Translations under genes and position numbers: made by a program
Source of the DNA: Mucilaginibacter sp. OK283
GTDB taxonomy: Bacteria > Bacteroidota > Bacteroidia > Sphingobacteriales > Sphingobacteriaceae
Direction of reading: 5' to 3'
DNA length: 64,000 nt
Assembly: GCF_900110415.1 (NCBI RefSeq)
Contig: NZ_FODR01000001.1
Coordinates: 868,001 to 932,000 of the forward strand
Notes under the pieces: generated by a model
Database searches by the model: none
What the model was told of the DNA's origin: nothing
What the model saw: the letters and a program-made list of their open reading frames with translations, nothing else
Shown: in pieces, positions 1 to 7,957 of the stretch
How positions within the stretch are numbered: position 1 is the stretch's first letter
Layout of the letters: each line of letters opens with the position of its first letter

Positions 1-1370
1 TCCTTGGCGCCAAATTCCAGCAGCTGGTTTTTGGCAAGCGGTGTTTGGTAATCGGCCTCCAGGGTAAGCTCCTTATTAACGCTGTTGTTATTATTTTTTA
101 ATCCGCCAATTGACGATCCATCGCTTTGATCAAGAAAAATACTTTCAAAATTATTGTGGCGGTTATTCTGGCTGTACTCTGTCAGGAAGCTGAATTCGCG
201 CTCGGGCTTTTTGCCGGTGAGGGTATAGGTTAACGTAGCATCAACCGAAGTGGAGTTGTTGGTGATATTGTTTTTTTGTAGGGACGAACCGGTAAGTACG
301 TCATTCAGATAGCTATTGGTCAAAAAGTTATCCTGTACAGTTGGGTGGTTGTTGGCGCCAAATACCACGCCAAGGCTAAGTGAATTGTGCTCGTTAATAT
401 CATAATCAACCCCCGCGTTATAACGGGCAAACAAAAATTTATTATGCGTATTGGCCGATTGTGTGGTGAGCAGGGCATCGCCCGAGGTAAGGCTGGTTAT
501 GGTTTGGCTATTGTTAAACTCGCCGGGGATATTGTAACCTGTACGGCCAAAACCACCCAACGAAAAAGTGAGCTTACCTGTTTTGTAGCCGCCGTTAAGG
601 CCCAGGTCGGCGCCGCGTGTGCCGGCTGCCGAGTTTAAGTTTAGCGTAAGCCCCTGCAGTGTGTTTTGTTTCAGGATGATGTTGATGATTCCGCCCGATC
701 CTTCTGCATCGTATTTGGCCGATGGCGAAGTGATCACCTCCACGCTTTTAATCAAATCGGCAGGGATTTGCTTTAACGCGTCAGATATGCTTGCCGAAGC
801 CATAGCCGAGGGTTTGCCATTGATAAGCACTTTAATGTTTGAGCTGCCACGCACGCTCACATTACCGTCAAGGTCAACCGATACCATGGGTACGCGTTTC
901 ATTACATCTGTGGCATCGCCGCCGCGGGCAGTCAGGTCGTTTTCGGCGTTGTATACGGTGCGGTCTATCTTCTCTTCAATCAATGCTTTTTTGCCGGTAA
1001 CCTGTACTTCCTTCAACAGCTTACTATCGGGGCTAAGCAATATGCGGCCCAGCTTAAGCATACCGCCATCAACTTTAATATTGGCGATGGTTTTATTGGC
1101 ATAGCCCAAAAAGTTTATCCTTAAGCGGTAAGTACCGGCAGGTAATTTATCGATGGTAAATTTACCGTCGGTGGCAGTTATTGTGCCGTTTACAACCTTA
1201 TTGCTCGCCTGGTCAAAAACAGATACGGTAGCATAATCCACGGGTTTCTGGCTCACCGAATCGATAACAGTACCGGTAATGCCCGTGCCTGCATCGGTAA
1301 TTAGGTTAGCTGCTTTTACCATGGTGAAAGGTAAAAGGAACAAGAGCAGGAATTGTAATTTTAGTTTCAT
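1..1370 (-). CDS. TonB-dependent outer membrane receptor, N-terminal part (runs off left edge)
   Basis: About 456 codons are visible, reading from an ATG at 1370 to the window edge with no stop. The protein starts with a signal peptide (MKLKLQFLLLFLLPF). It continues with a carboxypeptidase-regulatory-like beta domain (about residues 28-110, with GTVIDSVSQKPVDYATVSVF), a TonB plug domain (about 120-215, with VRGSSNIKVLINGKPS and YDAEGSGGIINII), and the first strands of an outer-membrane barrel. There is no STN domain, so it is probably not a sigma-transducing receptor. The layout fits the OMP_b-brl_3 class common in Bacteroidota. Its ligand cannot be told, because the barrel end and the neighbours lie outside the window. 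Confidence 0.9.
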   Translation of the reverse strand, partial: MKLKLQFLLLFLLPFTMVKAANLITDAGTGITGTVIDSVSQKPVDYATVSVFDQASNKVVNGTITATDGKFTIDKLPAGTYRLRINFLGYANKTIANIKVDGGMLKLGRILLSPDSKLLKEVQVTGKKALIEEKIDRTVYNAENDLTARGGDATDVMKRVPMVSVDLDGNVSVRGSSNIKVLINGKPSAMASASISDALKQIPADLIKSVEVITSPSAKYDAEGSGGIINIILKQNTLQGLTLNLNSAAGTRGADLGLNGGYKTGKLTFSLGGFGRTGYNIPGEFNNSQTITSLTSGDALLTTQSANTHNKFLFARYNAGVDYDINEHNSLSLGVVFGANNHPTVQDNFLTNSYLNDVLTGSSLQKNNITNNSTSVDATLTYTLTGKKPEREFSFLTEYSQNNRHNNFESIFLDQSDGSSIGGLKNNNNSVNKELTLEADYQTPLAKNQLLEFGAK

Positions 1371-1944
1371 GCCCCAAATAAAAACCAATACAACCGTTTG
1401 GTAAAACGCGATAGACGGGCGTAAAGAAATAATCGACCACGGGGCAAATCACCGGGACGGAGGGTTGTTTAAGTATAGCGGGCAAGGCTTCATCGGCACA
1501 AATGGGCGTTTGGTCGATAGATGGGGAGCAATAGATCGTAACAGGGCCTGATGTTCTAAGGATATCCAAAACAGTTGATAAAACCGAGTACAGCTCGCTA
1601 CCCCCTTCCCCCCGTTAGCGATAGACGCGGATACCGGCCTCGTGCCTAACGCCTGTGCAGTATGAGCAGATAGCGCGGGCAGCAGGTAACGGCATGAAAA
1701 GAATCAGTACGCTGGCAATCAATCCTTTTGTCACGATTATTTTACACGATATTTCTTGGCAAACGGGGTATTTTATTTGTGGGCTTTAATATTGGGAGCT
1801 ATATATTAATTACATTGACAACATACAATAATACGCATGTTTGTTAAAAACCGTACAGCGCTATGGTTGATGCTTATAGATATTTATTGTAACCAATAAT
1901 GTATTTAAACGTTTAATTTAATTAAATAATTTAACCCGAAGCTA
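1371..1944. other. Intergenic gap between divergent genes, with one dispersed repeat copy
   Basis: The gap separates the minus-strand receptor from the plus-strand PAS sensor. It holds one copy of a palindromic repeat at 1613-1693. The last 150 bases before the sensor gene are very AT-rich, as expected of its promoter. An 87-codon minus-strand frame (1569-1306) crosses the receptor start, but its translation has no recognisable features. No RNA gene was seen. Confidence 0.6.
1613..1693 (-). repeat. Dispersed palindromic repeat, family G, copy 1
   Basis: Read on the minus strand, this copy matches the elements at 6121-6205 and 46415-46501. The shared core reads roughly GCTCATACTGCACAGG, then CACGGGCCGGTATCC, then a CTATCCCTAACG-like end. 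This is the most diverged of the three copies. It contains no open reading frame and behaves like a small REP-type element. It was found by eye, so the borders are approximate. Confidence 0.7.
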
Positions 1945-3879
1945 ATGCGGCATGGTGCTTTACGGATAGCCCTTATTTACATCATTATCAGTTTGCTCTG
2001 GATCACTTTTAGTGATCGTTTGCTGTTTTATCTGGAGCATAACTTTACCGGCGAACAGGTTTTATTCATTAGCAGTGCCAAAGGGTATTTTTTTGTAATT
2101 GCCAGCGGGGTGTTTTTGCATTACCTGATAAAAAAGAACGACGCAAAGCTTAAGCAAGGCGAAACCCAGTACCGCAATATGTACGAGGCTAACCCGGTGC
2201 CTATGTGGATATATGACGAAGCCCTTAATATAGTTTCGGTTAATGACGCCGCCGTGAGCACATACGGTTACAGCAAGGCCGAGTTTTTAACAAAAAGTAT
2301 CCACGATATCCGCCCACCCGAAGATGCCGGAAAGGCGATCGAGGCGGTCGGGAGCTTAGCGCCCAATCTGAATTTAAGCGGTAGGTGGCGGCATATCAAA
2401 AAGGATGGCAGCATTATCCAGGTAAGCGTTACATCGCATAAAATAACTTTCAACAACAACCCCAATATACTGGTAATGGTGCGGGATATGACCGAACAGC
2501 TATTATTTGAGCAGCGGTTAGAAAAAATAAACCAGGATATTTCAAACAAGAAACAAAATTTAAGAGAAACGCAGCTGATATCAAAGGTGGGCGGCTGGGA
2601 GTATTTTCCGGATACCCGTAAGCTGCTATGGTCGGATGAGTTGTACACGCTTACAGGTATTGATAAGAATGATGAGCGGGAGCCCTTCGACATTTACCTG
2701 GAACATATTTTTCCGGAAGACAGGCCAATGATGATGGCCGGGCTTAACGATTTGATGACCAATGGCAAAACCCTTGATGTAACCCACCGCACTAAAGTGC
2801 TTAACGGCGAAACCCGGTATATGCGGCAATTGGCCCGTTTAGAAACGGTACCGGGCATGCCACTAAAAGTAATTGGCTCGATGCAGGACATTACCGAGCT
2901 TAAGGAACTTGAAGTAGAAAAAAACAGGCATTTAAGCAACCTTGAAAATACGCTGAACAGCATTAGCGATGCCTTTTTTGCCCTGGATTACAACATGTGC
3001 ATCACCCGTATTAACCAGGCTTTTAAAGATATTCTTGACGGAAAATTTACCAAAATTGTTGGCGAAAGTATTTTTACGCTCTTCCCCAAAGAGAGGAACC
3101 GTATGTACCCTTATTATCAAAAAGCGCTGGAAGAGCGTGTAATTGTACGGATGGAAGAGTATTCGCTGGTGTTAAACAAATGGATCAGGCTGGCCGCCTA
3201 CCCAACGGATGACGGCGTGGCAGTTTATTTTTCGGACATAACCGAAAATAAATTGAAAGATATTAAGCTTAAAGAAGCCGTAGAGCGGTATGAACTGTTG
3301 GCGCAGGCTACCAAGGATGTGATTTATGATTTAAATATACCTGCCGACACCATTATTTACAATGCCAGCCTAACCCAGCTTATTGATGTTTCTTATGAGC
3401 AAATAACCTATAACCTGGAGTGGTGGCGCAGTTTGATCCACCCTGATGATGTTGCCGAAGTAGTAACAAGCCAGCAAAAAATTAAAAACGAAGGCAAAAC
3501 AAACTGGGCCTGCGAGTACCGTATAAATTGCGGCAATGGCGTATATAAGTATATTATGGACCAGGGATACTTTATTTATAACGAACAAAAGGAACCTGTA
3601 AGGCTGATAGGCGTTATTAAGGATATTAACGATTTAAAACAATCTATCCAGGAAAATAAACGGCAGAATGAATTTTTAAAAGAGGTGGCCTGGCTAAGCT
3701 CGCATGAGATAAGGCGACCGGTTGCTACCATGCTGGGGCTGATGTACCTGGTAGATATAGCCGACAGTAATGACGAGAAAGAAGAAGCATTTGAATTGCT
3801 GAAAGTTACTATCAAGGAGATGGACGGCATCGTTCACCTGATTCACAACAAAATTAATGATGCTGTTGATTTATCGTAA
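1945..3879 (+). CDS. Membrane-anchored multi-PAS sensor with a HisKA-like end but no ATPase domain
   Basis: The protein has 644 residues. Two membrane segments (about 8-28 and 42-62) precede a row of PAS folds: about 75-190 (MYEANPVPMWIYD), 208-320 (KVGGWEYF, PAS_3-like), 330-435 and 448-560. The end carries a dimerisation/phosphoacceptor-like helix with SSHEIRRPVATMLGL, where His587 sits in the H-box position. The protein stops only about 57 residues later, so the HATPase_c domain of a histidine kinase is absent. There is no frameshifted ATPase remnant before the convergent symporter gene. It may act as a non-catalytic partner or phosphotransfer platform (inference). The ATG at 1945 puts the first membrane segment at the N terminus. 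Confidence 0.85.
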   Translation: MRHGALRIALIYIIISLLWITFSDRLLFYLEHNFTGEQVLFISSAKGYFFVIASGVFLHYLIKKNDAKLKQGETQYRNMYEANPVPMWIYDEALNIVSVNDAAVSTYGYSKAEFLTKSIHDIRPPEDAGKAIEAVGSLAPNLNLSGRWRHIKKDGSIIQVSVTSHKITFNNNPNILVMVRDMTEQLLFEQRLEKINQDISNKKQNLRETQLISKVGGWEYFPDTRKLLWSDELYTLTGIDKNDEREPFDIYLEHIFPEDRPMMMAGLNDLMTNGKTLDVTHRTKVLNGETRYMRQLARLETVPGMPLKVIGSMQDITELKELEVEKNRHLSNLENTLNSISDAFFALDYNMCITRINQAFKDILDGKFTKIVGESIFTLFPKERNRMYPYYQKALEERVIVRMEEYSLVLNKWIRLAAYPTDDGVAVYFSDITENKLKDIKLKEAVERYELLAQATKDVIYDLNIPADTIIYNASLTQLIDVSYEQITYNLEWWRSLIHPDDVAEVVTSQQKIKNEGKTNWACEYRINCGNGVYKYIMDQGYFIYNEQKEPVRLIGVIKDINDLKQSIQENKRQNEFLKEVAWLSSHEIRRPVATMLGLMYLVDIADSNDEKEEAFELLKVTIKEMDGIVHLIHNKINDAVDLS

Positions 3880-3915
3880 CAGATTATAACAGGCTGGATC
3901 CTTATGCAATAAAAA

Positions 3916-3942
3916 ATCCCCCGGCAATTAAGCCGCGGGGAT
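3916..3942 (-). terminator. Rho-independent-type terminator for the symporter gene
   Basis: An ATCCCCCGGC arm and a GCCGCGGGGAT arm pair around an AATTAA loop, with one bulge. On the minus strand the stem is followed by six T residues (A-run at 3911-3916). That places a typical terminator downstream of the minus-strand symporter, which stops at 4086. On the plus strand the stem has no T tract, so termination of the PAS gene from this hairpin is less likely. Confidence 0.65.
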
Positions 3943-4006
3943 TCAATCAACGAAACCTATAACAAAGTTTTTGTATTACTGTCGCGTCAACGATAAATTG
4001 ACGGAT

Positions 4007-4083
4007 AGTCTTTAGCCCAAAGTCTTAAGTTCTAAGCCAAAAAAAATCAACTTTAGACTTACGACTTAGTACTGTTGACTTAA
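4007..4083. repeat. Heptad-periodic intergenic array (AGTCTTA-like)
   Basis: Eleven consecutive 7-base units can be written without a gap. The first half uses AGTCTTT, AGTCTTA and AGTTCTA. The second half uses the complement-like GACTTAC, GACTTAG and GACTTAA. The two halves could fold into an imperfect hairpin. The array fills the space between the convergent PAS and symporter genes. Confidence 0.6.
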
Positions 4084-4085
4084 CA

Positions 4086-5792
4086 CTACCAGAACTTGGC
4101 ATAAAGCATGGTAAGTAATAACAGCGTAACTATAATTAATGCCAGGGTTTGTTTATCAACCTTAAACATAGCACGTGGAATATCAAAAGCTTTAGGATTG
4201 ATTTTTGGCCCGGCCAGGCTGATGATCACCATCACAATAATGGTAAACATGAACGATAAGCCCATACAAATCAGGAATGGAATTTCCCAACCACCTTTAC
4301 CATTAGGGAAGGCTGTGTAAAGGATGGTTTCGTGACCAAATAAAGCCGGTGCGTAGTTATTAAACAATACCGACATAGCGAAGCCTGTAAGGATCCCCGC
4401 GATGGCTGCCGCACCCGTAGTACGTTTCCAGAAGAAACCTAAAATGAATATGGCGAAGATACCCGGGCTGATAAAACCGGTGTATTTTTGGATAAAGGTA
4501 AAGCCACCTTCGCCGCCAATACCTAAAAGATCTTTCCAGGTAAGGATGATTGAGAATATAAGCGCAGCAAGAATTGTGAGCTTACCCACCCAAACCATCT
4601 TTTTCTCGTCGGCATCCTTAACCATGTGCTTTTTGTAAATATCCAGCGTAAAAATGGTAGATATACTGTTGGCTTTACCAGCCAATGAAGCCACAATAGC
4701 CGCAGTAAGCGCCGCTACCGAAAGGCCTTTAAGCCCGGTAGGCAAAAAGCCCAATATAGCCGAGTACGCATTATCCGAATTGAAATGCCCGCCCGATGCC
4801 ATTTCGTGTTGCAAGCCACCATTTTTGTATAATACATAAGCTGCAATACCCGGTATTACCACGATGATAGGCATGGCCAGTTTCATCAAACCGGCAAACA
4901 GGATGCCTGTACGTGCGGTTTTTAAATCGGCACCTAAAGCACGTTGGGTAATGTATTGGTTACAGCCCCAGTAGTTCAGGTTCACAATCCATTGGCCTGC
5001 AAAATACATGGCTATGCCCGGCAGTGCCAGGTATTTGGTAATTTCGGCTTGTGGCGCGTCTGGTTTGGGTTTAGCCATCATCATTTTAAAGTGCTCGGGC
5101 GAGTCTTTAAACATCATTTTTAAACCGGCTATCGCATCTTTGCCTAAACCAAAATGCTCGCTCACCAGCGTTAAAGCTATGTAAGTGGTAGCCAGGCCGC
5201 CTATTACAAGCACCAACACCTGTATTACATCGGTAAAGCCAATAACCTTCATACCGCCAAGGGTAATGAATAAGGCAAACACAGCCAGCGCAATGATGAT
5301 GTTGTGCATCGAGCTGATGTCGCCGCCTATCAGGTTATTAATGGCCAGTGCGCCCAGGTATAATATACTGGTAAGGTTAACAAACACGTATAAAAACAGC
5401 CAGAAGATGGCCATAATAAAGCTCACCGTTTCGTTATACCGCGTATGTAAAAACTGCGGCATCGTGAAAATCTTGTTCTTCAGGTATACCGGGATAAACC
5501 ATACGGCCACTATAATGAGCGCTATTGCTGCCACCCACTCATAAGCCGCCACAGCTAAACCCACCGCGAAACCTTGTCCGCTGGTGCCGATAAACTGCTC
5601 GGCCGAAATGTTGGATGCAATAAGCGAGGCTCCGATGGCCCACCAGGTAAGCGAACCCTCGGCCAAAAAGAAATCATGACTCGCCGATATGCTGGCCTTT
5701 TTTTTGCGGCTGTACACCCAGTAACCATAACTGGATACCACAATAAAATAGATCACGAATATGACGTAATCAATGGTTGAAAATTTGTTCAT
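4086..5792 (-). CDS. Sodium:solute (SSS) symporter, probable L-arabinose importer
   Basis: The 568-residue protein is composed of repeated hydrophobic segments (about 14). The N-terminal region has DFFLAEGSLTWWAIGASLI and NISAEQFIG, which closely matches the SglT branch of the solute:sodium symporter family, including the Gln of the sugar site. The family moves sugars with sodium across the inner membrane. The substrate is inferred to be L-arabinose because araA, a GH27 glycosidase, araD and araB lie upstream on the same strand. A 622-bp gap with a terminator-like hairpin separates it from araA, so it probably has its own promoter. Confidence 0.9.
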   Translation of the reverse strand: MNKFSTIDYVIFVIYFIVVSSYGYWVYSRKKKASISASHDFFLAEGSLTWWAIGASLIASNISAEQFIGTSGQGFAVGLAVAAYEWVAAIALIIVAVWFIPVYLKNKIFTMPQFLHTRYNETVSFIMAIFWLFLYVFVNLTSILYLGALAINNLIGGDISSMHNIIIALAVFALFITLGGMKVIGFTDVIQVLVLVIGGLATTYIALTLVSEHFGLGKDAIAGLKMMFKDSPEHFKMMMAKPKPDAPQAEITKYLALPGIAMYFAGQWIVNLNYWGCNQYITQRALGADLKTARTGILFAGLMKLAMPIIVVIPGIAAYVLYKNGGLQHEMASGGHFNSDNAYSAILGFLPTGLKGLSVAALTAAIVASLAGKANSISTIFTLDIYKKHMVKDADEKKMVWVGKLTILAALIFSIILTWKDLLGIGGEGGFTFIQKYTGFISPGIFAIFILGFFWKRTTGAAAIAGILTGFAMSVLFNNYAPALFGHETILYTAFPNGKGGWEIPFLICMGLSFMFTIIVMVIISLAGPKINPKAFDIPRAMFKVDKQTLALIIVTLLLLTMLYAKFW

Positions 5793-5847
5793 AAATTGGG
5801 TTTAAATTAGTTTTATTGTATTTCGTTCTCTCTTTTGCTTTTTATAT

Positions 5848-5886
5848 AAAACACACAACCGGAATCCCATCGTGGGTTGCGTGTTT
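5848..5886. repeat. Imperfect 12-bp hairpin upstream of the symporter
   Basis: AAACACACAACC and GGTTGCGTGTTT pair with one mismatch around a 15-base loop. It lies about 55 bases before the symporter start codon on that gene's strand, so it is probably in its leader or promoter region. A regulatory role is possible but not shown. Confidence 0.4.
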
Positions 5887-5944
5887 GATTGTATTTGTTT
5901 TAATTAATACGCATGTTATTAAAACACTTGTCATTGCTAAAACA

Positions 5945-6033
5945 TTTGTCATTGCGAGCGCAGCGTGGCAACCTCGTAGTATGCACAGCGGCTCTGCACA
6001 GTTCGCGATTGCTTCGTTCCTCGCAATGACAAA
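5945..6033. repeat. Palindromic dispersed repeat, CATTGCGAG family, copy 1
   Basis: Perfect 14-base arms (TTTGTCATTGCGAG and its complement) flank a centre that also contains short complementary stretches (GCACAGCGGCTCTGC). The arms match those of the copy at 6271-6349. No coding potential was seen. Confidence 0.7.
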
Positions 6034-6084
6034 TTGGTTTTATTTATTTATTTATTCTTCCGTCGTTATCCACCAATCCTCAAA

Positions 6085-6119
6085 AGTCTTAACTCTTGAT
6101 TCTAATTTCTTGACTCTTT
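6085..6119. repeat. Heptad-periodic array next to a family G repeat
   Basis: Five 7-base units in register: AGTCTTA, ACTCTTG, ATTCTAA, TTTCTTG, ACTCTTT. The array ends one base before the family G element at 6121. The same arrangement recurs at 46383-46501. Confidence 0.5.
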
Positions 6120-6120
6120 C

Positions 6121-6205
6121 CCCGGGCGTTGCCTTTGGCCCGGGCTATCCGCTCATACTGCACAGACCTTAGTCACGGGCCGGTATCCGCTGCTATCCCT
6201 AACGC
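6121..6205 (+). repeat. Dispersed palindromic repeat, family G, copy 2
   Basis: Starts CCCGGGCGTTGCC and ends CCCTAACGC. It carries CCGGGCTATCC, CTCATACTGCACAG and CACGGGCCGGTATCC, shared with copies at 1613-1693 (minus) and 46415-46501. Several internal complementary pieces (CCCGGGC near GCCCGGG) would let it fold. Confidence 0.75.
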
Positions 6206-6210
6206 ATTGT

Positions 6211-6266
6211 CTGAATCAGAATTTTCAGAATTAACAGAATTACTCGTTTTCTGCTAATTCTTAAAT
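6211..6266. repeat. Heptad-periodic stretch (CTGAATC/AGAATTT type)
   Basis: Units such as CTGAATC, AGAATTT, TCAGAAT and TAACAGA follow each other with 7-base spacing. A related sequence is found at 52900-53004. The later units are degenerate, so the right border is uncertain. Confidence 0.4.
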
Positions 6267-6270
6267 AATC

Positions 6271-6349
6271 CGTCATTGCGAGGTACGAAGCAATCTTCAA
6301 CATGCTAAATCCCACATAGTTCGGGATTGCTTCGTACCTCGCAATGACG
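6271..6349. repeat. Palindrome with a perfect 25-bp stem, CATTGCGAG family, copy 2
   Basis: The left arm (CGTCATTGCGAGGTACGAAG plus CAATC) is repeated as an exact reverse complement ending at 6349. The centre is about 29 bases. The perfect arms suggest either recent spread or ongoing maintenance. It sits in the gap between araA and the symporter. Confidence 0.85.
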
Positions 6350-6370
6350 GGTTGATATCATGCAAATCAA

Positions 6371-6396
6371 AAATCTCCCCCTGAAGGGGGAGATTT
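6371..6396 (-). terminator. Terminator-like hairpin after araA
   Basis: AAATCTCCCCCT and AGGGGGAGATTT form a perfect 12-bp stem with a two-base turn. On the minus strand it is followed by TTTTTGATTT. It begins 19 bases after the araA stop codon. It would end most araA transcripts before the symporter. Confidence 0.65.
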
Positions 6397-6414
6397 AGAG
6401 GGGGCTTCTTCTTC

Positions 6415-7905
6415 CTATTTATAAGCCACCTCGTTCCACAAAATCTCATTTCTGAATTGTGGTATTGTTGTATCCTTACCAATTCTTAAAAACTCAATTC
6501 CGGCCATATCCGCAAAATCCTGCATATGTTCGGCTGTCAAATTCTGGCTGTAAGCGGTATGGTGTGCACCGCCGCCGTAAATCCAGGCTGCGCAGCCGGT
6601 TTTCATGTCGGGCAGTGGTTTCCAAAGTACGCGGGCAACAGGCAGGTTTGGCAGGTCTTCAACCGGTTCAACGGCTTCAACCTCGTTAACCAGCAGGCGG
6701 AAACGGTTGCCCATATCCACAATTGATGCGTTAAGCGCAGCACCACCGGCCACGTTAAATACCAAACGCGCAGGATCGGCTTTGCCGCCAATTCCCAGCG
6801 GGTGAACTTCTAAGGCTGCCTGGCCATTAGCCAATGACGCGTCCACCTCCAGCATATGCGATCCTAATACCAACGCATTGTTAGGGTCAAAATGGTAGGT
6901 ATAATCTTCCATGAAGGCGTTACCGCCTGGCAGGCCGGCACCCATCACTTTAAATGCGCGTACCAGGGCCGCAGTTTTCCAATCGCCTTCGCCGGCAAAG
7001 CCAAAGCCATCGGCCATCAGGCGCTGGGCGGCAATACCTGGTAATTGGATCATGCCGTGCAGGTCTTCAAACGTATCCGAGAAGCCTTTAAAGCCTCCGT
7101 CAACCAAAAATTTGCGCAACCCCAACTCAATCTTAGCGGCATCATATACCGATTGATGTTTAGCCCCGCCTTTTTTAAGGTCGTCGGCCATGGTGTAGGT
7201 GGCCTCATATTCTTCTATCAGTTCGCTAACCGATTCTTCGCTTATCGCGTTAATCACCGCAACCAGGTCGCCGATACCATAAGTATTTACCGAGAAACCG
7301 AATTTTAATTCAGCCTCTACTTTATCGCCATCGGTAACGGCTACAAAACGCATGTTATCGCCGAAGCGTACAAATTTGGCGCCTTGCCAGTCGTACCAGC
7401 CGGCAGCAGCGCGGGTCCAGGTTTCAATCTGGGCCAAGGCTTCGGGATCTTGCCAGTGGCCAACAACCACCTTACGGTTCATGCGCATACGCGACACCAT
7501 AAAACCAAACTCGCGGTCGCCATGGGCGCTTTGGTTCAGGTTCATGAAATCCATATCTATCGAACTCCATGGAATATCGCGGTTATATTGGGTATGCAGG
7601 TGCAGCATCGGTTTTTTAAGGATGCTTAACCCACGGATCCACATTTTAGCCGGGCTAAATGTGTGCATCCAGGTAATGATACCGATACAGTTTTCGGCCA
7701 CGTTGGCAGCCTGCAGGGTTTCATAAATTTCTTCAGTCGATTTTACAACAGGTTTGTAAACCACACGAACGGGGATATTGCCGGTAGCATCAATGCCTGC
7801 AGCTATTTCCTGCGAGTGTTCGGCAACTTTTTTCAGCGTTTCTTCCCCATATAAGTTTTGGCTTCCTGTAATAAACCAAACTTCAAATTTTTTAAGATCG
7901 ATCAT
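6415..7905 (-). CDS. araA: L-arabinose isomerase
   Basis: The protein has 496 residues, the normal length of the AraA family, and aligns from the first residues ([19 protein letters not shown]). The metal-binding and catalytic region is recognisable in [19 protein letters not shown] and [21 protein letters not shown]. The enzyme converts L-arabinose to L-ribulose in the cytoplasm, the first step of the pathway completed by AraB and AraD encoded upstream on the same strand. It starts 52 bases after the GH27 gene and is followed by a terminator-like hairpin. No truncation or frameshift was seen. Confidence 0.97.
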   Translation of the reverse strand: MIDLKKFEVWFITGSQNLYGEETLKKVAEHSQEIAAGIDATGNIPVRVVYKPVVKSTEEIYETLQAANVAENCIGIITWMHTFSPAKMWIRGLSILKKPMLHLHTQYNRDIPWSSIDMDFMNLNQSAHGDREFGFMVSRMRMNRKVVVGHWQDPEALAQIETWTRAAAGWYDWQGAKFVRFGDNMRFVAVTDGDKVEAELKFGFSVNTYGIGDLVAVINAISEESVSELIEEYEATYTMADDLKKGGAKHQSVYDAAKIELGLRKFLVDGGFKGFSDTFEDLHGMIQLPGIAAQRLMADGFGFAGEGDWKTAALVRAFKVMGAGLPGGNAFMEDYTYHFDPNNALVLGSHMLEVDASLANGQAALEVHPLGIGGKADPARLVFNVAGGAALNASIVDMGNRFRLLVNEVEAVEPVEDLPNLPVARVLWKPLPDMKTGCAAWIYGGGAHHTAYSQNLTAEHMQDFADMAGIEFLRIGKDTTIPQFRNEILWNEVAYK

Positions 7906-7957
7906 TTTATAATTATTGAATTACTGACTTATTGAATTATTGATTTTTGTTTTTTAA

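Larger units (their letters stand above)
5793..6414. other. 622-bp gap between araA and the symporter, filled with repeats
   Basis: There is no credible gene here. The 118-codon plus-strand frame at 5816-6172 is made of repeat sequence. The gap holds a hairpin near the symporter (5848-5886), two palindromes of the CATTGCGAGG family (5945-6033 and 6271-6349), two heptad-periodic stretches, a family G repeat (6121-6205) and a terminator-like hairpin at the araA end. The symporter promoter should lie in the part closest to 5792. Confidence 0.7.

Noticed and set aside
619..1104. 161-codon plus-strand frame
   Set aside because: It is antisense to the receptor plug domain, whose translation is clearly the real protein.
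1306..1569. 87-codon minus-strand frame upstream of the TonB receptor
   Set aside because: It overlaps the well-supported receptor start in another frame, and its translation is rich in Pro and Cys with no signal or domain.
5816..6172. 118-codon plus-strand frame between araA and the symporter
   Set aside because: It is made of palindrome, heptad and family G repeat sequence.
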